Shown: positions 50,320-57,512 of the stretch, piece by piece
How positions within the stretch are numbered: the first letter of the stretch is position 1
How the letters are laid out: every line of letters starts with the position of its first letter
Source of the DNA: JADLCB01 sp964398315
GTDB taxonomy: Bacteria; Planctomycetota; Phycisphaerae; Tepidisphaerales; Tepidisphaeraceae
Length of the DNA stretch: 64,000 nt
NCBI GenBank assembly: GCA_964398315.1
Contig: CAYNMV010000007.1
Span: 37,898-101,897, forward strand
Direction: 5' to 3'
The notes under the pieces: model-generated
What the model was told of the DNA's origin: nothing
Seen by the model: only the letters and a program-made list of their open reading frames with translations
Databases searched by the model: none
Made by a program: the position numbers and the translations under genes

Positions 50320-52011
50320 TCAGGCGGGCCAGGGCCCGCCGAGCCAGGTGCCCATGCCCGCATACAGCCCATAGGCATCGGCCTCCACCAGCAGTCCTGA
50401 TTTCTGGCTTCCCCGGCTGCCGAGGAACACGATGGGGTCATAGACCTCGCTGCGCACCACCGCGATGTAACGGATCGGCTGGCGCGGAATCGCGATCATC
50501 TTGAAGCCATCGATGTGGCTGTTGTTCAAGCGCCATTGCAGTAGGGCATTGGTGGTTTGATTGTTCCACACCAGGTCGGCATCCCCGTCATAGTCCATAT
50601 CGATCACGGCCACGACCTGCCAGGCGGGATTGGGCACCTGGGCCACCACGGCGAACCCGGTCAGGTGCAGGCCGTTCATCTGCCAGATGGTCAGGGTGCC
50701 GCTCTCTGGATGGCGCCACAGCAGGTCATAGTGGCCATCACTGTTGAAATCGCCAGCGCCGATGATTTGCCAGCGGGAATCGGCCGTGATTGGCAGCGCA
50801 TGTGTGGACACAACCTGTGCATCACGCATCAGGGCGATCATGCCGCGGCCGGTAGTGGGATGCTGCCAGACCGTATCTGCATACCCATCACCATTGAAAT
50901 CAGCCGCCGTGGCATATTGGTAGCCGGCCGCAGGGGGATTCACGTACATGCCATTGGAGGCGGTTGGGCCGACGATGTACGCACCCTGCTCCACTGCAAA
51001 GATCGCATCGGGCGCACCATCCCCGTCAAAATCCGTGGGCAGTGCCTTCACCACATCGGCCCAGCGGCGCAGGGCAAAATCCTGTCCGATATCGCGGCCC
51101 AGCTCGCTGGTGACCACCGCCTGCGGCGTCTGGATCAGCCGAAGCTCCGCTGGCGGCTCCACGATCAGCCTCAGTGTCGTGTCTGCCGGCACATCCAGCG
51201 CATAGAACCCGGTGGCATCGGTCAGTGCAGATGGCTCACCGGGATCAAGCACCTTGTCCCCATCCAAGTCTGCGAACACACGGGCACCCGCCACGGGGAT
51301 GCTGGCATCGCTGTCATCCAGGTCAAAATCAGGATCCAGCAGCACCATGCCGCTGAAGCGGGTGGGGTGGTATTTCAGGCCGATGTCGCCCAGGTCGATT
51401 ACCTCGCCCGGCTCGGCGGTCAGGGTCCAGCCCTCGGTGCCGGTGGTGAGATCGGCAATGCCCAGTATCTCGCTGTCGAGGGTCAGGGTGGAGCTGACGC
51501 CGGCACCGATGGTCATGCTCCAGGCGCCATTCAACTCAGCCCGCGAACCCGCCCAGCTCTGGCCGAAGCGAAAGATGGCGTGGTGGAACGGGGCTTCGCC
51601 GTCATCCCAGGTGCCATTGCCGTTTTCATCGATGAACGCACGCCCCTGGAGGGTGGCAGGGCGATAGACCAGGCCGAACAGCAGATCCTGGCGCGGCTGG
51701 CCCGCCTGGATGGTAATCGGGGGTGTGGTATGCACCCAGCCTGGCTCGGCCTTCACATCCACGCGCACCGGCGCAGGATCCATAGAGGGGTAATCGAATG
51801 TAAACGTGCCGTTGGCGTCAGCATCCGCCAGGTTGTAATCGGTCAGATCATGTACGCGGTTGTCGTTGCGGTCATTGAAGACGATGGTCGCCAGCCCCGG
51901 TTCGCCGGCATCGCGGATGCCGTTGGCGTTCAGATCATTGAAGACGATGCCGCCGTAGGTGTCTGCCAGAAGAACGCGCTGCTCAAGCAGCGAGAATGTA
52001 CAGGATGACAT
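50320..52011 (-). CDS. Planctomycete LExRxLLA-motif secreted protein with SdrD-B-like and FG-GAP/VCBS-like repeats
   Basis: The 563-residue product starts FSLLEQRVLLADTYGG, a form of the N-terminal LEPRxLLA motif that marks exported planctomycete proteins. Residues 20-240 contain repeated calcium-loop segments of the SdrD B type (FNDLNANGIRDAGEPGL, FIDENGNGTWDDGEAP, FADLDGDKVLDPGEPS). From about residue 315 FG-GAP/VCBS-type repeats follow (DFDGDGAPDAIFAV, DFNGDGYADTVWQH, DFNSDGHYDLLWRH, DMDYDGDADLVWNN). It is probably a calcium-stabilised surface or matrix protein. GAGGAG lies shortly before the ATG. The structured region 52169-52441 is directly upstream. Confidence 0.88.
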   Translation of the reverse strand: MSSCTFSLLEQRVLLADTYGGIVFNDLNANGIRDAGEPGLATIVFNDRNDNRVHDLTDYNLADADANGTFTFDYPSMDPAPVRVDVKAEPGWVHTTPPITIQAGQPRQDLLFGLVYRPATLQGRAFIDENGNGTWDDGEAPFHHAIFRFGQSWAGSRAELNGAWSMTIGAGVSSTLTLDSEILGIADLTTGTEGWTLTAEPGEVIDLGDIGLKYHPTRFSGMVLLDPDFDLDDSDASIPVAGARVFADLDGDKVLDPGEPSALTDATGFYALDVPADTTLRLIVEPPAELRLIQTPQAVVTSELGRDIGQDFALRRWADVVKALPTDFDGDGAPDAIFAVEQGAYIVGPTASNGMYVNPPAAGYQYATAADFNGDGYADTVWQHPTTGRGMIALMRDAQVVSTHALPITADSRWQIIGAGDFNSDGHYDLLWRHPESGTLTIWQMNGLHLTGFAVVAQVPNPAWQVVAVIDMDYDGDADLVWNNQTTNALLQWRLNNSHIDGFKMIAIPRQPIRYIAVVRSEVYDPIVFLGSRGSQKSGLLVEADAYGLYAGMGTWLGGPWPA

Positions 52012-52168
52012 GCTGCTCCTCGTGAGGATCGGGGTCGGTATCCAGCCCGCGCTATCAGCCGGCCGCGGATCGAGATGTTCAGATCACAATTAAACAGGTT
52101 TGGCTGGCAGAAGTGGCTGAATCTTGCCCGGGAAAATGTGAAGCAGACACGGTGGGTCCGATGCGCGC

Positions 52169-52200
52169 AAAAAAAACCGCGGACTGGGGGGGGTCCGCGG
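52169..52200 (-). terminator. Intrinsic terminator ending the hairpin array
   Basis: On the reverse strand CCGCGGAC pairs with GTCCGCGG around a C-rich loop and is followed directly by eight T. It would end any leftward transcript before the secreted-protein gene. Confidence 0.75.
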
Positions 52201-52319
52201 CCAGAAGCCCGCGTTGGAGCGGGCTTTCGGCCGGGAGGGGGGGACCCGGCCGAATGAGGTTTAAAATGTCGGGGGTTGAAGAAGGAGGGGGGGAACCTTC
52301 TTCGGGGAGTACCCCCGAC

Positions 52320-52352
52320 AAAAAAGCTCCGACGCTTGTTCAGCACCGGAGC
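52320..52352 (-). terminator. Terminator-like hairpin downstream of nuoC
   Basis: On the reverse strand GCTCCG and CGGAGC pair around a 15-base loop and are followed by TTTTTT. It lies 170 bp after the nuoC stop and may end the nuoC transcript or act within the candidate RNA. Confidence 0.5.
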
Positions 52353-52413
52353 CTTCGTGGCTCTTTTTCAATATTGACCCCTGGCGTTCATCGGCAGGTG
52401 GCTAACGCGAGAT

Positions 52414-52441
52414 ATAGTAGCCGATGTCTGGTGGAATGCAA
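52414..52441 (-). promoter_or_regulatory. Sigma-70-like promoter in front of the hairpin array
   Basis: On the reverse strand TTGCAT (52441-52436) and TACTAT (52419-52414) are 16 bp apart in an A+T-rich stretch that contrasts with the surrounding sequence. It would drive leftward transcription into the hairpin array. Confidence 0.4.
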
Positions 52442-52521
52442 GTCCCTTTTTTCAAATCATCGATTTCATGCTTTTCTCATTATTTGGCGCCTGGCAAAGC
52501 CCTTAAGTCGCTGGGGCCGCT

Positions 52522-53067
52522 TCAAGCGTCGGGTGCCGGGGCGGCCGGCGGATCACCTGCCGGGCCGGTCCGCTTCGGGGGCTGCTCAGGAAAGACCGCC
52601 GGGATGCCGTGATATTCCCGGGGAAATTCGTAGTCCTTGCGCAGGGGATGGCCTACCCAGTCATCGGCCATCAGGATCCGCCGTAAATCGGGGTGTCCCT
52701 CAAACGTGATGCCCAGCAGGTCATAGGCCTCGCGTTCATGCCAGTTGGCCGCCGGCCAGAGCGCCGTCACACTGGGAACGCGGGCATCGGCCCGATCGCA
52801 GTAAACCTTCACCGCGAACGTGTGTTTCAGCTCGGAGCTGTACAGATCGTACACCACCGCAAGCTGTTCATCCGCGACATAGTCCACGCCGCTCAAGTTC
52901 GCCAGCCAGTCCAGTTGCAGGCGGGGGTCATCATGCAGAAAGCGGGCGATTTCCAGCCAGTGTTCAGCGGTGGTGTGGATGCGGGGATGCAGGTCTTCGG
53001 GAAAGGCCGCCGTGATCTGCGGGCCGAAGCGGGATTGAAGAAGCTCGACAATCTGGGCGGGGGTCAT
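52522..53067 (-). CDS. nuoC: NADH-quinone oxidoreductase subunit C
   Basis: The start is ATG 53067, where the NuoC-like sequence begins; the frame stays open further upstream but is not conserved. The 181-residue product has the 30-kDa subunit signature: NWHEREAYDLLGITFEGHP followed by LRRILMADDWVGHPLRKDYE. NuoC belongs to the peripheral arm of complex I and contacts NuoD and NuoB. Here it is alone: the gene downstream is an unrelated secreted protein and the gene upstream is divergent, so other subunits must be encoded elsewhere. The C-terminal 20 residues are Pro/Ala-rich. Confidence 0.93.
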   Translation of the reverse strand: MTPAQIVELLQSRFGPQITAAFPEDLHPRIHTTAEHWLEIARFLHDDPRLQLDWLANLSGVDYVADEQLAVVYDLYSSELKHTFAVKVYCDRADARVPSVTALWPAANWHEREAYDLLGITFEGHPDLRRILMADDWVGHPLRKDYEFPREYHGIPAVFPEQPPKRTGPAGDPPAAPAPDA

Positions 53068-53319
53068 GACGGCCCCATCATAGTGGCTTAAGCCGGCCGG
53101 ATGCCAGAAGCCCGCCTCACCGCCGCACCTGCCTCGTGGCTGAACACACCTTCTGCGCTCCGGGGTATCCCGATCCCGCACCCGCAAGCGCGTTGATGGC
53201 CCCGATACGCTGCCACCGTGCACATTTCCAGCGCTGGCGCCACCCTCTGCCGCCCGCATGATCTGATCAGTTGCAAACCCCGATCCCGGACGCCCCCAAC
53301 CCTCTTACGCCAAACCGCC

Positions 53320-54213
53320 ATGTCTCAATCCTTCACCGCCCGCAACAACCGCCAGGCCACCCGTTCCAGCACCAGGCGCACGGTGCTGGTCACCGGCGCT
53401 GCCGGCAATATCGGCTCCTACTTCGCCGAGCACGCCCACAAGCGCTACAAGCTCATCCTGCTGGAGCGCGAGGGAGAGGACACCAGCGCAATCGAGCCCT
53501 TCGGCAAGGTGATCTGCGGCGACATCCGCGACCTGGCATTCATGAAACAGGCCTGCCAGGGCGTGGACACGGTGGTTCATCTTGCCGCCGATCCCAGCCC
53601 CAGTGCGGATTGGGAAACCCTCAAGGAACTGAACATCGCCGGCACCTACAACACGATGGTCGCGGCCAAGGCCGCCGGCTGCCGGCGGGTGGTGTATGCA
53701 TCCAGCATCCATGCCGTCTCCGGCTATCCGGCCGATTACCAGGTCCACACCAATGACCCGGTCAACCCTGGCGATCTGTATGGGGTCAGTAAATGCTTCG
53801 GCGAGGCCCTGGGCCGCTACATGGCCGAGCAGGAGGGATTGAGCGTGATCGCGCTGCGCATCGGGGCGTTTCAGTCAGTGAAAAAAGCGCGCACGGCGCG
53901 GAGCGTGGGCATGCTTGATGCGTGGGTCAGCCGCCGTGATCTGAACCAGCTCATCGAACGATGTATCGACAACCAGTCACTGAAATGGGCCGTGTTCCAC
54001 GGCCTGAGCGACAATCGTTTCAAACGCCTGGATATCACCGATGCCCGTGAACTGGTTGGCTACGCGCCCCAGGATGACCTGACTGAGGAAAACCCCCGGC
54101 TCCGGAAGCTGCATCTCAGCGAGCGCGTCAGCGCCCATAACCTGAAGGACGGCCAGGAGTCCGGCCTGCGCAAGGAGCTGTCACCGCGCCGCCGCCAGCG
54201 TAACCCGGCGTGA
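53320..54213 (+). CDS. NAD-dependent epimerase/dehydratase, uronate dehydrogenase-like
   Basis: Start at ATG 53320, before the conserved part. The 297-residue product has a Rossmann loop VLVTGAAGNIGSYFAEHA, DTVVHLAADPSPSADWETLK, VVYASSIHAVSGYPAD and a Y-x3-K pair in DLYGVSKCFGEALGRYM. The GNIGS loop, the HLAAD-PSP segment and LRIGAFQ resemble uronate dehydrogenases and related sugar-acid dehydrogenases. It would act on a free sugar or NDP-sugar with NAD. The C-terminal 40 residues are basic. It is the only rightward gene in its neighbourhood and faces uppP. Confidence 0.82.
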   Translation: MSQSFTARNNRQATRSSTRRTVLVTGAAGNIGSYFAEHAHKRYKLILLEREGEDTSAIEPFGKVICGDIRDLAFMKQACQGVDTVVHLAADPSPSADWETLKELNIAGTYNTMVAAKAAGCRRVVYASSIHAVSGYPADYQVHTNDPVNPGDLYGVSKCFGEALGRYMAEQEGLSVIALRIGAFQSVKKARTARSVGMLDAWVSRRDLNQLIERCIDNQSLKWAVFHGLSDNRFKRLDITDARELVGYAPQDDLTEENPRLRKLHLSERVSAHNLKDGQESGLRKELSPRRRQRNPA

Positions 54214-54223
54214 GGCGACTCCG

Positions 54224-55096
54224 TTACCCGCCCGATCCCATCCGCGAGGCCCAAACCAGCACGATGGCGCCGATCACCAGCCGGTAGATGGCAAACGGGA
54301 TGAAGCCGTGCTTGCGCACCCAGTGCATAAACCAGGCGATCACCCCCCAGGCGACGAGGAAGCTGATGACAAAGCCGATGGCCAGTTGCGCCCAGCGCTC
54401 GGGGGTCATGCCCCCTTCGATGTGGGCCGCAGCGCCCATCGGCGCGCTGATGCTTTCGCGCAGATCGAACAGGCAGGCGGCGAACATGGTGGGAATGGAC
54501 AGGAAAAAGCTGAACTCCAGCGCAGCGGGGCGCGACAGGCCGGCAAGCTGGCCGCCGGCGATGGTCGCCATGCTGCGGCTGGTGCCGGGGAAGATGGCCG
54601 AGAAAATCTGCGCAGTGCCCACGATCACCGCCTGCGGCACCGTGAGACGTTCCACCCGCTGGACGCTGGGACGCTGGAACACCACATCCACGATCCACAT
54701 CACCACCGCCCCGATCACCAGCGCCCAGCCGATCACCCACAGGCTTTCAAGGTTGTCCTTGATGTCCTCGCTCAGCAGCAACAGCGGAATAGCGGTGACG
54801 ACAAACGCGATGCCCACCAGTGTCAGCGGATGGTTCCACCAGCGCTGATCGCCCGCTTCACCCCGGGGAAACGTGCGCAGGAACGTCCACAGCCGGTGGC
54901 GGAAATAAAACACCACTGCCAGGATCGCCCCGAGCTGGATGAAGACGGTGAACATCTTCCAGTATCCACTTTCGAGGATTCCATCCTGGCCGACCGCGGC
55001 CTGGGTCAGGCGCAGGTGGGCGGTGGAGCTGATCGGCAGAAATTCGGTCAGCCCCTCGATGATGCCGAGAAGGATGGCGAGCAGGTAATCGTTCAT
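54224..55096 (-). CDS. uppP: Undecaprenyl-diphosphatase (UppP/BacA)
   Basis: The 290-residue protein has about eight hydrophobic helices and both conserved regions: GIIEGLTEFLPISSTAHLRL at the N-terminus (E-x3-E and ISSTAH) and FSAIFPGTSRSMATIAGGQL (PGTSRS). It dephosphorylates undecaprenyl diphosphate at the outer face of the inner membrane to recycle the lipid carrier needed for peptidoglycan and exopolysaccharide. The carrier is also used by the exopolysaccharide operon and the WecA/TagO-type enzyme in this window. It is followed on the right by pgsA on the same strand. Confidence 0.96.
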   Translation of the reverse strand: MNDYLLAILLGIIEGLTEFLPISSTAHLRLTQAAVGQDGILESGYWKMFTVFIQLGAILAVVFYFRHRLWTFLRTFPRGEAGDQRWWNHPLTLVGIAFVVTAIPLLLLSEDIKDNLESLWVIGWALVIGAVVMWIVDVVFQRPSVQRVERLTVPQAVIVGTAQIFSAIFPGTSRSMATIAGGQLAGLSRPAALEFSFFLSIPTMFAACLFDLRESISAPMGAAAHIEGGMTPERWAQLAIGFVISFLVAWGVIAWFMHWVRKHGFIPFAIYRLVIGAIVLVWASRMGSGG

Positions 55097-55168
55097 GAAA
55101 GGTGTGGCGAGGGATGAAGTGTGCGGGTCCGTGAGGAGGGCCCCATACGGGCAACCGGCCGTCCAACA

Positions 55169-55822
55169 CTATTTACTTTCCCGATACAGCGCGATTGCTC
55201 GCCTGATATATAGAACTCCGCTGATGACGGTTACGGCCACCGTGGTCCAGATGCACAAATCGCGGAAGAGGCGCGCCCAGTCGCCCCATCCCTGCTGGTT
55301 CAGCCAATGGCGATAGTTCACATACACCAGGATTACAAGGATCGTCACGGACTGGATGACCATCTTGAATTTCCCGCTCCAGGCAGCCCCAAAGCTCTGC
55401 CCCTGGCTCTCGGTGGTGCCGCGCAGGCTCGTGACCAGCAGTTCCCGCGCCAGCAGCAGGATGACGATACCGGGTGCCACGCCGGTGATCGTACGCACCA
55501 CCGGCACCATTTGCCCGCTCTGGATAATCGTGTCCTGGATGATGAAGTTCTTGCCGGCAAAGAAGGTGAAACTCCCCAAGACCAGGATCTTATCGACAAA
55601 TGGATCGACAATCCGCCCGAAAGCGCTTTCCACCTGCCACTTGCGCGCCAGGTATCCATCCAGATAATCGGTTATCAGCGCCACCAGGTAGATGACAAAG
55701 GCGGTGTTGAGGAACCATGGGTCGCCGCGGCCCTCGTACTGGTAAACCGAGAGCATGACGAAAAAGATGGCCGCCAGGAGCAGTCGGGAGGCGGTGATCG
55801 TGTTCGGTACGTGGCGCAGCAT
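55169..55822 (-). CDS. pgsA: CDP-diacylglycerol-glycerol-3-phosphate 3-phosphatidyltransferase
   Basis: Start at ATG 55822 (MLRHVPNTITASRLLLAAIF), the usual N-terminus; the open frame extends far upstream but that part is antisense to other genes. The 217-residue product has about five hydrophobic helices and the complete CDP-alcohol phosphotransferase motif: DYLDGYLARK, eight residues, then GRIVDPFVD (D-x2-DG-x2-AR-x8-G-x3-D-x3-D). It commits CDP-diacylglycerol to phosphatidylglycerol synthesis in the membrane. It lies 72 bp upstream of uppP on the same strand. Confidence 0.95.
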   Translation of the reverse strand: MLRHVPNTITASRLLLAAIFFVMLSVYQYEGRGDPWFLNTAFVIYLVALITDYLDGYLARKWQVESAFGRIVDPFVDKILVLGSFTFFAGKNFIIQDTIIQSGQMVPVVRTITGVAPGIVILLLARELLVTSLRGTTESQGQSFGAAWSGKFKMVIQSVTILVILVYVNYRHWLNQQGWGDWARLFRDLCIWTTVAVTVISGVLYIRRAIALYRESK

Positions 55823-55933
55823 CGGCGGCGGGATTGTACGCGAAAGCGGCCGCAAGGCTATGTACCGGCCCGCCGACACCACCTGGCGCGGGTTTTGCGG
55901 GAATGCCGCACGACCTCTAACCGGGAGATGCCC

Positions 55934-56167
55934 ATGAAATGTGAATTCTGCGGCAACGATTACGACAAGGCGTTCGAGGTGGTCATGGCCGGCAAGCGGC
56001 ACACCTTTGACAGCTTCGAATGTGCCATCCATTCCCTGGCCCCCACCTGCGGCAACTGCGGCGTGCGCATCGTCGGGCACGGACTGGAACACGATGGCAC
56101 CTATTACTGCTGCCAGCATTGCGCCCAGGCGGCCGGCGTCCACGGTCTGAACGATCGATTGCACTGA
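55934..56167 (+). CDS. Small zinc-ribbon protein
   Basis: The 77-residue protein (ATG 55934, GGGAG 6 bases upstream) contains four cysteine pairs or knuckles: MKCEFCGNDYDKAF, FECAIHSLAPTCGNCGVRI and TYYCCQHCAQAAG. It probably binds two zinc ions. Similar small proteins are annotated as hypothetical metal-binding proteins or as prokaryotic homologues of metallothionein/zinc ribbon domains. It is divergent from pgsA and followed 220 bp later by the bactofilin gene. Confidence 0.75.
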   Translation: MKCEFCGNDYDKAFEVVMAGKRHTFDSFECAIHSLAPTCGNCGVRIVGHGLEHDGTYYCCQHCAQAAGVHGLNDRLH

Positions 56168-56388
56168 GATGGCTCGCCGGGCCAGCCTGCCAGATTGACA
56201 GCCCCGCCTGGTGGGGGGATAGCCCGGGATGTGCCCCGCAGACGGCCGGCGCCGGGGTGGAAAATGGGCCTGTAAAGACCTGATATGTGATCTTGCTGAG
56301 GTCGTATGATTTCCTTGAGCCATGGCCCCCGCCCCGTATAATCGCCAGCCGTCGTTTTGAACCCCACACCCGTGCAGGAGGCACACCC

Positions 56389-56823
56389 ATGGCCGACATC
56401 GGCAACCAGGACTATTCCACCATTCTCGGGCCGGACGCGACAATCAAGGGAGAAGTGAGTTTTGAGAAAGGTCTGCGCCTGCACGGCCGGATCGAGGGGA
56501 AGGTGACGACCCAGGGCCGTCTGCATGTGGCCAAGGAGGCCCGGCTGATGGCAGATGTCGACGCCGGCGCCATCGTGGTTGAAGGAGAAGTGAAGGGGAA
56601 CCTTACCGCCAGCGATCGCATCGATCTCAAGCAGTCGGCGCGCTATGAAGGCGATCTGTCCGCCTCGCGCCTGACGGTCGAGGAAGGGGCGGTTTTCTCC
56701 GGGCATGTGACGGTGGGCCCGGATGCCGTCAAGGGCGGCAGCCGTGCAGCAGGTGCGGGCGCTGGCGCAGCCCGTCCCGCCGGCGCACCGGCCCCGGGCG
56801 CGCAGCCCGCGGGTTCCAAGTAG
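56389..56823 (+). CDS. Bactofilin family protein
   Basis: The 144-residue product (ATG 56389, AGGAGG 7 bases upstream) has the DUF583 beta-helix repeats: STILGPDATIKGEVSFEKGL, LHGRIEGKVTTQGRLHVAKE, AIVVEGEVKGNLTASDRIDL and ARYEGDLSASRLTVEEGA. The C-terminal 30 residues are Ala/Gly/Pro-rich. Bactofilins polymerise without nucleotide into cytoskeletal filaments that organise wall synthesis or polar structures. A second bactofilin-like gene follows after a 21-bp inverted repeat. Confidence 0.92.
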   Translation: MADIGNQDYSTILGPDATIKGEVSFEKGLRLHGRIEGKVTTQGRLHVAKEARLMADVDAGAIVVEGEVKGNLTASDRIDLKQSARYEGDLSASRLTVEEGAVFSGHVTVGPDAVKGGSRAAGAGAGAARPAGAPAPGAQPAGSK

Positions 56824-56838
56824 ATCATTTGCACTTGT

Positions 56839-56892
56839 GACTTGCGATTTGCGATTGGGAAACACCCCTTGCCCAATCGCAAATCGCAAGTC
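56839..56892. repeat. Perfect 21-bp inverted repeat between two bactofilin genes
   Basis: 56839-56859 is repeated exactly inverted at 56872-56892 with a 12-base loop. Each arm is built of heptamer-like units (GACTTGC, GATTTGC, GATTGGG). It would form a very stable hairpin in the bactofilin transcript but has no T run. It is probably a small repeat element. Confidence 0.85.
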
Positions 56893-56912
56893 CATCATCG
56901 CAAATCCACCCC

Positions 56913-57341
56913 ATGACCCTCGATCCCCGCTACACCCGGATGCCGCGCGAAGATCGCATGACGGTCATCTGCCTGCATTGCGAGCGGCCGGTGGAGGTGC
57001 CGCGGCGGGTCATTACCTTCACCTGCACGCACTGCCATAAACCCCTTCGCCTGGAAGATATCGAGATCAAGAAGTATGACGCCCGCCGGGTTATCGAAAC
57101 CTGCGGCGTCATCACCGTGGAGAAGAAGGGGAACGTGGTCGTCACCGACCAGATCAAGTGCGGCGGCATGGTGGTGCGCGGCAAGATCAAGGGGAACATC
57201 ACCGCTCGCGGCCCCATCCTTGTCGGCCCCGAAGCCGAGATCCGGGGCAACGTCACCGCGCCCACCATCGCCATCGGGGCTGGCGCCATCCTCAACGGCG
57301 ACTACAAAATCGGCCCACCCGATCAACCCGCCGAGGGGTGA
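56913..57341 (+). CDS. Bactofilin-like protein with N-terminal zinc ribbon
   Basis: The 142-residue product begins with VICLHCERPVEVPRRVITFT and CTHCHKPLRLED, two CxxC pairs forming a zinc ribbon, followed from residue 60 by bactofilin-type beta-helix repeats (VITVEKKGNVVVTDQIKCGG, MVVRGKIKGNITARGPILVG, EIRGNVTAPTIAIGAGAILN). It is the second bactofilin in a likely two-gene unit. The zinc ribbon may tether the filament to a partner. The arrangement is unusual relative to simple bactofilins. Confidence 0.82.
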   Translation: MTLDPRYTRMPREDRMTVICLHCERPVEVPRRVITFTCTHCHKPLRLEDIEIKKYDARRVIETCGVITVEKKGNVVVTDQIKCGGMVVRGKIKGNITARGPILVGPEAEIRGNVTAPTIAIGAGAILNGDYKIGPPDQPAEG

Positions 57342-57407
57342 TTCACCCGCGCTGTATCCCTCCCGGCCTGCCAGGGGCTGATAACCGCGAAACGGGAGGG
57401 ATTCCTC

Positions 57408-57476
57408 ATGTCGGTCGGTATTTACGACGAAGTTATACGGGCAGGCGGTGCGCGCCGCCCGCGCTGCCGCTTCTGA
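57408..57476 (+). CDS. Possible 22-residue small protein
   Basis: ATG 57408 is preceded by GGGAGG at 8 bases and opens a 22-codon frame (MSVGIYDEVIRAGGARRPRC, then Arg-Phe). It lies between the second bactofilin and the GT2 gene on the same strand. No homology can be judged at this length; the ribosome-binding site is the only support. Confidence 0.22.
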   Translation: MSVGIYDEVIRAGGARRPRCRF

Positions 57477-57512
57477 ACGCGCACGTTCCCGGCACTGTCC
57501 CGAGATGATCGA

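Larger units (their letters stand above)
52169..52407 (-). ncRNA. Candidate structured noncoding RNA with C7-loop hairpins
   Basis: Between nuoC and the secreted-protein gene lie five consecutive stem-loops. Forward-strand positions: 52177-52200 (8-bp stem, loop T+G7), 52205-52226 (8 bp, 6-base loop), 52228-52252 (8 bp, loop A-G7-A), 52267-52320 (outer 10 bp, inner 8 bp, loop A-G7-AA) and 52326-52352 (6 bp). All stems are perfect. On the reverse strand three loops are runs of seven C, and the array ends with a hairpin followed by eight T (52176-52169), a strong terminator. A promoter-like pair at 52414-52441 would start the RNA near 52407. Direction is not certain: on the forward strand GAGCC-TTCGT-GGCTC-TTTTT (52349-52368) could also terminate an RNA with G7 loops. 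Confidence 0.5.

Noticed and set aside
52169..52368. Hairpin array as integron attC sites
   Set aside because: attC sites have imperfect stems with extrahelical bases and the R core GTT; these stems are perfect with homopolymer loops and no cassette genes or integrase are present.
55823..56443. N-terminal extension of pgsA by about 200 codons
   Set aside because: It runs antisense through the zinc-ribbon gene and the bactofilin start and is not hydrophobic or conserved; PgsA normally begins at the chosen Met.
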